Origin: Emcibacteraceae bacterium
GTDB taxonomy: Bacteria > Pseudomonadota > Alphaproteobacteria > Sphingomonadales > Emcibacteraceae
Direction: 5' to 3'
DNA: 64,000 nt
Assembly (NCBI GenBank): GCA_021774795.1
Contig: JAJFIR010000042.1
Location: 62,001-126,000, forward strand
Shown: positions 25,757 through 34,368 of the stretch, piece after piece
Layout: each line of letters opens with the position of its first letter
Numbering within the stretch: position 1 is the stretch's first letter
Made by a program: the position numbers and the translations under genes
The notes under the pieces: model-generated
Database searches by the model: none
What the model saw: the letters and a program-made list of their open reading frames with translations, nothing else
Told to the model about the DNA's origin: nothing

Positions 25757-27436
25757 ATGATACAGAGTAAAAATACATTCTCAAAAGACACTATTGAGCA
25801 GTTCAAAACAGGGATAAAACCTGCCTTCCGAATTGAAGTCGTCTTGTCATCACTGGTTATAAATTTATTGTCTCTTGCTTTACCCATGGTACTGCTACAA
25901 GTTTATGATCGTTTGATCCCCAATCAAGCTCTCAATACCTTAAGTATTCTCATTATAGGTTTGTTAATTGTGCTTGTCCTGGATGTATTGCTAAAAACAG
26001 CCAGATCATATGTGGTTGGCTGGATTGGTGCTCAGTACGAACATGAAACTGGCTGCAATGCGATGAACAGCATTCTTAATGGTAAACTAAATGAACTTGA
26101 ATCAGTTTCATCCGGGGAACAACTGGACAGGTTAAGTGCCGTAGATTCTATTCGTGATTTTTACGGTAGTCAGGCCAGCCTGGCCATTATGGATCTGCCG
26201 TTCATTTTATTATTTCTTGGCATTCTAGGCTACATTGGTGGTGCATTAATAATAGTTCCTGTAATTTTACTATTAATCTTAGGGTCAATTGCTTTTTATC
26301 TCGGTCTATATCTTCGCGAAGCCATTGAAGAAGACACTATATGGGAAGACAGAAAATATAGTTTTATAATTGAAGTCTTGCGGGGAGTTCATTCGGTAAA
26401 AAGCATGGCGATGGAAAATTTGATGGATCGTCGCTATGAGAAATTAATGGAGAGCTGTTCAAAATCCAGCTATAGCGTTATCTATCTAAACAGTCTAGCC
26501 CAGGGTATTGGCACTACTTTTTCACAGATTACAATGATAGCCATCGCAAGTATCGGAAGTATGATGGTGATTGATAATTCGCTCACTTTGGGTGCATTGG
26601 CAGCAAGCATTTTGCTCGCTGGTCGCACGGTTCAGCCTTTACTCAGGGCACTTGGTATTTGGACACGTTTTCAACATATCCAAATTGCTCATGAAAAACT
26701 TGATACCATCGAAGGCATTTCCAAAGAACGCCATGGTGATACCGAAGAACTTGAACGTGTAGATTCAATGGAATTAAAGGACTTCGCATTCAAATATAAC
26801 GCAGATGATGAATTTGCCTTAAAGAACATAAATTTAAAACTAAATCATGGTGATATTATAGGTATTCGCGGTGGCAATAGTAGTGGTAAGTCAACCTTAT
26901 TGTGGGCGATGATGGGCGGATTAACGCCGACAAAAGGCCAACTCTTAATCAATAATCATGCCCCGGAAAAATACAGCACAAATAGTTTAAGAACACGCAT
27001 GGCTTACCTGCCGAGCCAGCCGGTGTTATTTCAAGGAACCATACTTGATAATCTCACTATGTTTCAAGGCGACGAAAAGATCGACGATGTCATGCAAGCG
27101 GCGGATCATATGGATTTAAGTCAGGTCTTGGTGCGCATGCCCGAAGGATTTGAAACGATGGTCGGTGACGCCTCGCAAAATGAGTTGCCTGCCGGTATCG
27201 TGCAAAGAATTGCGATCGTGCGCACACTTGCCTCTAACCCTGATGTCATACTATTTGATGAAGCAAATTCAGGGCTAGACAACAGATCAGATGAAGATTT
27301 AAGAAAGTTGATGGAAAAACTTAAAGGCCGCTGCACCATTGTTTTAGTTAGTTTTCGACCTTCCCTGCTTAACCTTGCAGACAGAATTTACGACTTAAAA
27401 GACGGCCAATTAACATTGAAAGAGGGGGGCGAATAA
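25757..27436 (+). CDS. Type I secretion ABC transporter half with degenerate nucleotide-binding motifs
   Basis: A 559-residue half-transporter: about six membrane helices (residues 20-300), then an ATPase domain. Walker A (GGNSSGKST) and Walker B with Glu (VILFDEANSGLD) are intact. The Q-loop position reads YLPSQP (Ser where Gln is usual), the signature is LPAGI instead of LSGGQ, and the H-loop reads VSFRPS (Phe for the switch His). It has no N-terminal C39-like domain, unlike its partner. It probably pairs with the next gene product, with which it is translationally coupled (TAATG), to form an asymmetric exporter for the RTX proteins. Export of another substrate cannot be excluded. Confidence 0.86.
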   Translation: MIQSKNTFSKDTIEQFKTGIKPAFRIEVVLSSLVINLLSLALPMVLLQVYDRLIPNQALNTLSILIIGLLIVLVLDVLLKTARSYVVGWIGAQYEHETGCNAMNSILNGKLNELESVSSGEQLDRLSAVDSIRDFYGSQASLAIMDLPFILLFLGILGYIGGALIIVPVILLLILGSIAFYLGLYLREAIEEDTIWEDRKYSFIIEVLRGVHSVKSMAMENLMDRRYEKLMESCSKSSYSVIYLNSLAQGIGTTFSQITMIAIASIGSMMVIDNSLTLGALAASILLAGRTVQPLLRALGIWTRFQHIQIAHEKLDTIEGISKERHGDTEELERVDSMELKDFAFKYNADDEFALKNINLKLNHGDIIGIRGGNSSGKSTLLWAMMGGLTPTKGQLLINNHAPEKYSTNSLRTRMAYLPSQPVLFQGTILDNLTMFQGDEKIDDVMQAADHMDLSQVLVRMPEGFETMVGDASQNELPAGIVQRIAIVRTLASNPDVILFDEANSGLDNRSDEDLRKLMEKLKGRCTIVLVSFRPSLLNLADRIYDLKDGQLTLKEGGE

Positions 27437-29721
27437 TGGTTGATGGCAATAAAAATCTCCCTGAAAAAAGTGGCGTCTCGAAAAATAAAAATACGCTGTT
27501 AAATCAAGTAAGCACAAATGCCGGTCACAAACCCAAAAGTCGATTAATAATCGCGAAAGCCGATCAGTTTGAACAGGCAATGCAGTCAGGCGAAATTGGT
27601 TCATTCAAAGCGACTTCCTCATACGCCGCCTGTTTGCTTCCACTATTGCAAGCTTTGGGTTGGCGCGGACAAACCCGTTATTTGTTTGAAGCATTGCCGC
27701 ATTTTGCAGATACGCTGACGCTGACGGAATTCAGAAACACGCTTGCTAATATTCATTTTAGAACTGATCCGGTGGAGGGTGTAGATTTAAATACTGTCGA
27801 CGAACGACTGTTTCCTTGTCTTTTCACAAATGGGCATGAGAAACCATATGTATTGCTCTCTAAGGACGATAAAGGGATCAAAGTATTTGATAGCGATTTA
27901 AAGTCCGAAGCATATCTTGATGAATCGGAAATGATCGGCACGGCCTATTTTTTATCAACAAAACATGCAACCCAGACCAATAAGAATACGGAAGAGGCCC
28001 CAGCCGAAAATTGGGTAACTGATTTATTCCTGAGATTTAAGAAAGATATAAAAGAGCTGCTTTGGATGACATTCCTGCTCAATATTTTTGCTTTACTCGT
28101 GCCATTATTCATTATGACTGTTTACGATCAGGTCATACCTTCGCAGTCATATTCAACATTGGCATATTTAGCCGGCGGAATATTAATAGCGATCGGCTGT
28201 GAAATTGCACTTCGGATACACAGATCAAAATTCGTAGCTTATATCGGGGCAAGGGTCGAGAATATTGTCGCAACGGCGACATTTGAAAAATTGCTTGGTC
28301 TGCCATCGGTCATGACTGAGTCAGCGCCCATCGGCACCCAAGTTTCCAGATTAAAAGAATTTGATATCATTAAAGGATTATTTTCTAGCACGCTCGTAAA
28401 TGTTGTGTTGGAATTGCCTTTTGTATTACTATTTATTGCCGTTATTGCTGCACTTGGTGGCTGGCTAGCCCTGATACCCGTGGCAATGATGTTAATCTTC
28501 TTCATAATCGCAGCAATCATGATACCTGTAACAAAACGTAGGGTGGATAATTCATCACGATCCAGAGCCAAACGCCATGGATTTCTGGTGGAAACATTGA
28601 CGAACTTGCGAACTATAAAGCAGACAGCTTCTGAAAATTCCTGGTTAAATCGTTACAGGGATTTATCCGCAGAGACGGCTCATGCACATTTTAAGACCTC
28701 TCAGGTAACCTTCTTACTTCAAAGTTTAGCACAGGCAATTATGTTGGGCTCTGGTGTTGCAACAATCGGATTTGGTGTATTGAGAGTAATTGACGGCCAG
28801 ATGACCATTGGTGCAATGATAGCCACCATGGCTTTAATCTGGCGCGTTTTATCGCCTCTGCAAAATCTATTTTTGACCCTTACTCGTCTTGAACACACAT
28901 TAAGCAGCATTAAGCAAATTAATAGTTTGATGAAACTTAAAACAGAAAATAACCCGAACCCTGATAATTTAAGTCAACGCGAGTTCGTCGGGCACGTTAT
29001 TATGGACCGAGTTAGCTTCCGCTACCGCCAAGGAAGCGAACCGGCATTGCTTGGCACCAGTTTTGAGGTTCTACCAAACGAAATGATCGCAATTGCAGGG
29101 CCGAACGCTTCCGGAAAATCAACAATATTAAAAATTATCCTCGGCATGTATCAAAATCAGGCAGGACAAATCATCATTGACGGTATGGATATCCGACAAA
29201 TCAACCCAATTGTTCTGCGGCAAAATATTGCATATGTACCACAGGAATCTCGTTTCTTTCATGGTACCATTGCTCAAAATTTGCGCCTTTCACATCCAAC
29301 TGCATCTGATGACGAACTTGAAGAAGCGTGCGATATCGCGAATATCACCGGCGATATAAAGCAACTTCCATTTGGATTAAACACCCGAATTGGCGATCAC
29401 ACTGTCCACGGACTACCATCCGGTTTTAAGCAAAGGCTTTCTCTAGCCCGCGCCTATTTAAAGAAAGCACCAATATTACTGATGGATGAGCCGGGTCAAA
29501 CACTTGATTTTGAAGCAGATAGCGCCTTTATACAATCACTTAAAAAACTAAAAGGAACTTGTACGATTATTATGGTATCACACCGTCCAAGCCATATAAA
29601 ATTATGTGATAAAGTCCTATCTATCGAGAATGGTATGGTTGTTAATTTACAAAGTCCTGAAGACTTATATCAAACACCCACCCCCCAAACCGCTCAAGTT
29701 GAAACTGGGAATAGAGTATAA
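27436..29721 (+). CDS. Type I secretion ABC transporter half with N-terminal C39-like domain
   Basis: A 761-residue ABC exporter subunit. The first 180 residues hold a C39-peptidase-like domain (YAACLLPLLQALGWRG near 56, later KPYVLLSKDDKGIKVFD) in which the usual catalytic His appears replaced by Tyr, so it is probably a non-cleaving substrate-binding domain. Six membrane helices follow (about 200-450), then the ATPase: Walker A GPNASGKST, Q-loop YVPQ, Walker B LLMDEPGQTLD and H-loop VSHRPS are canonical, but the signature is LPSGF. It overlaps both neighbours by one base, so it is made together with the first half-transporter and the HlyD adaptor. A TolC partner must be encoded elsewhere. 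Confidence 0.88.
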   Translation: MVDGNKNLPEKSGVSKNKNTLLNQVSTNAGHKPKSRLIIAKADQFEQAMQSGEIGSFKATSSYAACLLPLLQALGWRGQTRYLFEALPHFADTLTLTEFRNTLANIHFRTDPVEGVDLNTVDERLFPCLFTNGHEKPYVLLSKDDKGIKVFDSDLKSEAYLDESEMIGTAYFLSTKHATQTNKNTEEAPAENWVTDLFLRFKKDIKELLWMTFLLNIFALLVPLFIMTVYDQVIPSQSYSTLAYLAGGILIAIGCEIALRIHRSKFVAYIGARVENIVATATFEKLLGLPSVMTESAPIGTQVSRLKEFDIIKGLFSSTLVNVVLELPFVLLFIAVIAALGGWLALIPVAMMLIFFIIAAIMIPVTKRRVDNSSRSRAKRHGFLVETLTNLRTIKQTASENSWLNRYRDLSAETAHAHFKTSQVTFLLQSLAQAIMLGSGVATIGFGVLRVIDGQMTIGAMIATMALIWRVLSPLQNLFLTLTRLEHTLSSIKQINSLMKLKTENNPNPDNLSQREFVGHVIMDRVSFRYRQGSEPALLGTSFEVLPNEMIAIAGPNASGKSTILKIILGMYQNQAGQIIIDGMDIRQINPIVLRQNIAYVPQESRFFHGTIAQNLRLSHPTASDDELEEACDIANITGDIKQLPFGLNTRIGDHTVHGLPSGFKQRLSLARAYLKKAPILLMDEPGQTLDFEADSAFIQSLKKLKGTCTIIMVSHRPSHIKLCDKVLSIENGMVVNLQSPEDLYQTPTPQTAQVETGNRV

Positions 29722-31163
29722 TGACTGATAAAAACTCAAACACACCTGCTGAAGGTACAGAAAATTCTGATCCAAAAAGTAATTTCGTCGTGAAGAGCTC
29801 TGAAAATGCTCTACAAAAAAGGGTTGATACTTTTTTAAAACCAAGCAAAAAGCCAACTCAGTATTATGCGAAATTTTTATCGCGAGCGACGCTACTCGAG
29901 GAATCGGGCCCACCGAAATCTTCAATAACAACAATCGGTATTATCTGCACAGTTGTTCTGCTGTTTATTATCTGGACATTAATAACCGACTTAAATGAAA
30001 CAAGTGTCGCAATGGGAGAAGTTGTCCCCGCTGAATCTGTTCAACCCGTGCAACATCTTGAGGGCGGCATTGTTGATGAAATCTTGGTTAAAGATGGAGA
30101 TTTCATCAGAAAAGGTGAACCTCTTATTTTGCTGGAGGCGACTTCAACACTTTCTGAATTAAATAGAGTTCGCGCCCGCTATGTTTCCCTGGATATGCAG
30201 ATGCGTCGACTTCGTGATTTTGCGTTGAATGAAGAAGCTGACTTTTCTGACTACGAAGACGAATACCCTGTAATTGCGCTGGACCAGGAAAAAATTCTCA
30301 ACCAACAAAAACAATCAAGAGCGGCTCAAGAAAACGTTTACCTGTCAAAAATAGCAAATTCAAGAAATCAGTTTTCTGTCCTTGAACAGCAAGAAGCATC
30401 ACAAAAAGAAACCATGGAGATCGTGGCCGAGAACCTTAAAATTCGTGAAGAGCTAACGGAAAAAGGATTAGGATCCAAAATCAGACTGCTTGAAGTTCAA
30501 CGGGATCACGTCAATGTTAAAGGTCAATATGATACAACGGTCGAACAAAAAATCGGTGTACAGGCAAATATTCGCGAAGCAGAGGGAAACTTAATTCAAC
30601 TTAGAGAAAGATTGAACGGGGAAGCTCTTGATCAGCTTGGACAAATGGTTGAGGAAAGCGTACAACTTCAATCTGAATTAAAAAGAATGAATGATAAAGC
30701 GGCTCGACTTAGTATTTTATCACCCGTGGACGGTACCGTAAAAGGATTAAAATACAGAGCATATGCCAGCGTTGTTCCACCTGGCGATATTGTCGCAGAG
30801 ATAGTACCCAATGCAGATAATTTGGTTGCAGAAGTACGAATTTCACCACGAGATGTAGGCCATGTGGAAGTCGGCAGCGAAGTTGTGTTAAAAGTGGACA
30901 CTTATAATTATTCGCTTTTTGGCGGTATCGCGTCAAAACTGGAGCAAGTTTCTGCATCTTCATTCTTAGATGAGCAAGGCAACGCATATTTTAAGGGATA
31001 CATTGTCCTCCCACAAAATTTTGTAGGGGCTGACCCCGCTGCAAACAGGATTACGCCCGGCATGACATTGGTAGCCGATATTAAAACAGGAGAAAAGACC
31101 TTGTTCCAATATCTGATTAGGCCAATTAATAATGCTTTGGATACTGCATTTAGAGAACGGTAA
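29721..31163 (+). CDS. HlyD-family membrane fusion protein of the type I secretion system
   Basis: A 480-residue periplasmic adaptor. A short cytoplasmic region (about 70 residues) precedes one membrane helix (TTIGIICTVVLLFIIWTLI). Then come the first lipoyl half (VQHLEGGIVDEILVKDGDFI), a long coiled coil (about 150-330), the second lipoyl half (LSILSPVDGTVKGLKYRA) and a beta-barrel end. It bridges the ABC pair to an outer-membrane TolC channel. It is last in the operon, followed by a strong terminator. Confidence 0.92.
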   Translation: MTDKNSNTPAEGTENSDPKSNFVVKSSENALQKRVDTFLKPSKKPTQYYAKFLSRATLLEESGPPKSSITTIGIICTVVLLFIIWTLITDLNETSVAMGEVVPAESVQPVQHLEGGIVDEILVKDGDFIRKGEPLILLEATSTLSELNRVRARYVSLDMQMRRLRDFALNEEADFSDYEDEYPVIALDQEKILNQQKQSRAAQENVYLSKIANSRNQFSVLEQQEASQKETMEIVAENLKIREELTEKGLGSKIRLLEVQRDHVNVKGQYDTTVEQKIGVQANIREAEGNLIQLRERLNGEALDQLGQMVEESVQLQSELKRMNDKAARLSILSPVDGTVKGLKYRAYASVVPPGDIVAEIVPNADNLVAEVRISPRDVGHVEVGSEVVLKVDTYNYSLFGGIASKLEQVSASSFLDEQGNAYFKGYIVLPQNFVGADPAANRITPGMTLVADIKTGEKTLFQYLIRPINNALDTAFRER

Positions 31164-31174
31164 TAATAGATGAG

Positions 31175-31205
31175 AAAAAGCCCTGCTTTTCAGCGGGGCT
31201 TTTTA
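31175..31205. terminator. Bidirectional intrinsic terminator between the HlyD gene and gshB
   Basis: The hairpin AAAAAGCCCTGC / GCGGGGCTTTTT pairs over 12 positions (one T-G wobble) around a 6-nt loop, with T-runs on both strands. It lies between the convergent stops at 31163 and 31215 and can serve both. Confidence 0.9.
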
Positions 31206-31214
31206 TACTGAATT

Positions 31215-32156
31215 TTATAGTTTACTTTCGATAGCATCCCAAACAAGAGCCGCTATATCGGTACCGTCAAATCGCAGTATTTCCTGAATCCCTGTTGGCG
31301 ACGTTACATTGATTTCTGTTAAATAATCTCCGATGACATCAATCCCGACAAAAATTTGACCTTGTTCTTTCAGTATCGGTCCAATCGCATCACATATTTC
31401 ATTTTCACGGCTTGTGAGCTCAGTTTTTTTTGCTTCACCTCCCACATGCATATTAGACCGAATTTCCCCTTCTTCCGGCACCCGGTTGATCGCCCCTACC
31501 GGCTTACCGTCAACTAATATAATTCGCTTATCACCTTTGCGCACGTCAGATAAATATTTTTGAACAATAAAGGGTTCAGTATAAAACTCCTGAAACATCT
31601 CGATCAAACTGGAAAGATTTTGATCATCTTGCCTAATTCTGAATACGCCAGCGCCGCCATTTCCGTAGAGCGGCTTAACGATAATATCACCAAATTCGCT
31701 ACGGAATGATTTAACATCTGCTACATTCTTTGTAATCATCGTTGGCGGCATTAATTTAGGAAACCGCGTTAAAAAAATCTTTTCGGGTGCATTTCTAACG
31801 GAGGCAGGGTCATTTACTACCAATGTTTTTGGGTGAATATGTTCAAGTATATGAGTGGCTGTAATATACCCCATATGAAATGGTGGATCTTGACGCATTA
31901 AAATAACATCAATATCGGCACCTAAATCCACGTGTTTCTTATCACCCAGGGTATAGTGGTTTTTTTTCTCCCTGCGCAAAGTAAGAGGACGTCCATGTGC
32001 GTTTACTTTGTCGTTTACATATGACATGTCATCAACAAGGTAATGAAAAAGTTCGTATCCCCGTTTCTGGGCTTCAAGACCCATTGCAAATGTACTATCA
32101 CCATTGATGTCTATGGTTTCAACCATATCCATTTGTAGTGCAACTTTTAAACTCAT
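31215..32156 (-). CDS. gshB: Glutathione synthetase
   Basis: A 313-residue ATP-grasp enzyme of the proteobacterial GshB type. It joins gamma-glutamylcysteine and glycine with ATP in the cytoplasm. Typical segments are [50 protein letters not shown] (ATP-grasp), NMHVGGEA and the C-terminal [13 protein letters not shown]. It lies 3 nt after sirB1 and ends the rsmI-yraN-sirB1-gshB operon. Confidence 0.95.
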   Translation of the reverse strand: MSLKVALQMDMVETIDINGDSTFAMGLEAQKRGYELFHYLVDDMSYVNDKVNAHGRPLTLRREKKNHYTLGDKKHVDLGADIDVILMRQDPPFHMGYITATHILEHIHPKTLVVNDPASVRNAPEKIFLTRFPKLMPPTMITKNVADVKSFRSEFGDIIVKPLYGNGGAGVFRIRQDDQNLSSLIEMFQEFYTEPFIVQKYLSDVRKGDKRIILVDGKPVGAINRVPEEGEIRSNMHVGGEAKKTELTSRENEICDAIGPILKEQGQIFVGIDVIGDYLTEINVTSPTGIQEILRFDGTDIAALVWDAIESKL

Positions 32157-32159
32157 AAA

Positions 32160-33056
32160 TTATTCACCTTTATCAATATCGCCTTTGATTAATTCAAAAA
32201 CATTAGGGGTGGAATGTGCCCTCATTTCTTTCAACGTACTTAATATATGTTTGCGCATCACTTCATCATCTGAATCGGCGTTATCGTCCATATAATCAAG
32301 ACATGATAATAAATTCTTGCGACCTTCTTCTGCATTCTTTGTATGAATCTGCAACATTCCAAGTTCATATTTATGCACTATTTTCTCAGGATCAATATAG
32401 ATCGTCCTTTTAATTGCGTTCATAGCCAAATCAAAATCACTTACGTTAAGACAACGTATCTTAATATTATTAAGGAGCCTCACCAAAATGGCTCGTTTTC
32501 CCAACGGCGCATGATGCCATTGTTCAAGCTTCGTCGTGCCACCCGAAATAGTGCCAACCAGTTCTCTCAAGTCCTGGGCGTCCAATATTCGACCTTTATG
32601 AAAAGGATCAATAATGACCTGGTCATTTTCCCCGAATACACGGATTAAAAAATGAGCCGGGAAATTTACACCTTCCGCGTTCCATCCTTGGGAATGAGCA
32701 GCATGGAGATATAAAATTCCTAAACTAATCGGAAGGCCTAATCTGCGGTCTATCACCGACATTAGATTGACATTTTGTAGATCGTCATAAAATTTATCAT
32801 CCCCTCTATATTCATGCATCCCCCACATCACCTCGATCAAAGCATTTGCCCGGTCTGTTGCGGAACTCGCATCATGAGCCTCATTTTTTGTATCTAACTT
32901 CAAAATTTCTAAATGGTGGTGATATTTTTGCAGAGAAACACCCGGACGATCCAAGCTCGCTAAAACCAAACCAGCTTGCGCAATATCTATTTCAACGTCT
33001 GGGGTTGTACCGACATTCTTTAAATAATCGATTTGCCTATCAATAGTCGGGATCAT
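32160..33056 (-). CDS. SirB1-family transglutaminase-like protein
   Basis: A 298-residue protein with the transglutaminase-like SirB1 core: LIEVMWGMHEYRGD, then MSVIDRRLGLPISLGILYLHAA and FPAHFLIRV, followed by a C-terminal TPR-like helical part (YIDPEKIVHKYELGMLQIHTKNAEEGRK). The function is not established; in other bacteria the family often lies near prmC or peptide release genes. Its first 4 bases overlap the yraN stop, so it is part of the rsmI operon. Confidence 0.88.
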   Translation of the reverse strand: MIPTIDRQIDYLKNVGTTPDVEIDIAQAGLVLASLDRPGVSLQKYHHHLEILKLDTKNEAHDASSATDRANALIEVMWGMHEYRGDDKFYDDLQNVNLMSVIDRRLGLPISLGILYLHAAHSQGWNAEGVNFPAHFLIRVFGENDQVIIDPFHKGRILDAQDLRELVGTISGGTTKLEQWHHAPLGKRAILVRLLNNIKIRCLNVSDFDLAMNAIKRTIYIDPEKIVHKYELGMLQIHTKNAEEGRKNLLSCLDYMDDNADSDDEVMRKHILSTLKEMRAHSTPNVFELIKGDIDKGE

Positions 33057-33433
33057 TTATACCACGCATTTTTTATATGAACCGGTAGCTGCCAAGGTAA
33101 AACCAATATCATATCGCATCTGAATACTTCTGTATCTATCTTATTGTTTACAGGACCTGTTTTCAAGCATGACATGTAATATTCTGCTGATCTGATGATA
33201 CGACTTTTTTGTTTTTCACTTAAGGATTCAATTGCGGTTTTATAATCCTGTCGCGCCTTAACTTCACAAAACACTGTTGTGTTTCCTTTCTTTGCGATAA
33301 TATCAATTTCCCCAAAGTGGCACCGATAGCGTCTGTGGAGGATGGAGTATCCTTTAATCAATAGCATAAAAATAGCAACATATTCCGCAAAGATGCCTAA
33401 TTGATATGCCTTGTTTTTAGCACTCCTACCCAT
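33053..33433 (-). CDS. yraN: YraN family (UPF0102) endonuclease-like protein
   Basis: A 126-residue PD-(D/E)xK-fold protein. The hallmark segment GYSILHRRYRCHFGEIDII and FCEVKAR carry the acidic and Lys residues of the putative nuclease site. YraN is commonly encoded immediately downstream of rsmI, as here (8-nt overlap). The biological role is not settled. Confidence 0.9.
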   Translation of the reverse strand: MGRSAKNKAYQLGIFAEYVAIFMLLIKGYSILHRRYRCHFGEIDIIAKKGNTTVFCEVKARQDYKTAIESLSEKQKSRIIRSAEYYMSCLKTGPVNNKIDTEVFRCDMILVLPWQLPVHIKNAWYK

Positions 33434-34280
33434 CTTTTGCGATCTTTAAAGCTCTTTTGTACACTTCTTTACGTTTTCTACCGCTTATATAGGTAACCAC
33501 TGCCACCGCCTCTTTGACCGTCAAACTTTCAAGTGCGTCAGTGAGCGCGCCGTCCAGGTCATCAATAACTTCAGAGTTCTTATCTGGTGGCTCTATTACA
33601 ATCACAATTTCACCTTTTGGTGTTGCGCGCTGTTCGTAATAAATAATCAATTCATCAATTTCGTCTTTTTGGACTTCTTCATAAAGCTTCGTTAGTTCAC
33701 GGCATACTGCGACACGCCTGTTGCCCAACACCATTCTTATATCCTTCAAACAGGCGAGAAGACGTCTAGCAGATTCGTAATAAACCAATGTTGTCTGGGT
33801 TGTTGCGAATTTCTTCAATTCTTTCTGCCGCGCGATCAACTTCGAAGGTAAGAAGCCACAAAATAAGAAATTGTCTGTAGGCATACCGGCGTTGGTAAGT
33901 GCGCATAAAATTGCACTGGCACCCGGTAAACTAGTAACCATTATATCTTCTTTTTGACACTCATTGACGAGCTTATAACCTGGATCCGAAATAAGCGGCG
34001 TTCCTGCATCACTGATAAGAGCTACTATTTTTCCAGCTTTTAATTCTGCAATGAGCCGCGGCATAACCTGCGGTGCGTTATGATCATGATATGAAATTGT
34101 CGGCGTTTTTACTTCGTAATAGGCGAGTAATTTTCCGCTAACTCTTTTGTCTTCACAAGCGATCAGGTCTGCATTTTTCAGCAAATCCAGAGCACGAATA
34201 GTTATATCGCTTAAATTACCGATCGGCGTTGACGTAACATAAAGACCTCTTTTAAATGTGTTTTTACGAGTATTTTCCAT
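33426..34280 (-). CDS. rsmI: 16S rRNA (cytidine(1402)-2'-O)-methyltransferase
   Basis: A 284-residue tetrapyrrole-methylase-fold enzyme with the RsmI signatures STPIGNLSDITIRAL, CEDKRVSGKLL and ALISDAGTPLISDPGYKLV. It methylates the ribose of C1402 in 16S rRNA with S-adenosylmethionine. It is the first gene of the leftward operon and diverges from the LpoA-like lipoprotein gene, the same arrangement as in many alphaproteobacteria. Confidence 0.95.
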   Translation of the reverse strand: MENTRKNTFKRGLYVTSTPIGNLSDITIRALDLLKNADLIACEDKRVSGKLLAYYEVKTPTISYHDHNAPQVMPRLIAELKAGKIVALISDAGTPLISDPGYKLVNECQKEDIMVTSLPGASAILCALTNAGMPTDNFLFCGFLPSKLIARQKELKKFATTQTTLVYYESARRLLACLKDIRMVLGNRRVAVCRELTKLYEEVQKDEIDELIIYYEQRATPKGEIVIVIEPPDKNSEVIDDLDGALTDALESLTVKEAVAVVTYISGRKRKEVYKRALKIAKDG

Positions 34281-34368
34281 TTTTTATTATAATTCCACAC
34301 CTTTGCCTTAATTCAAGTCTAGCCTATCCGAATTCCTTTGGTATAACTAATGAATAATCGATATTGCA

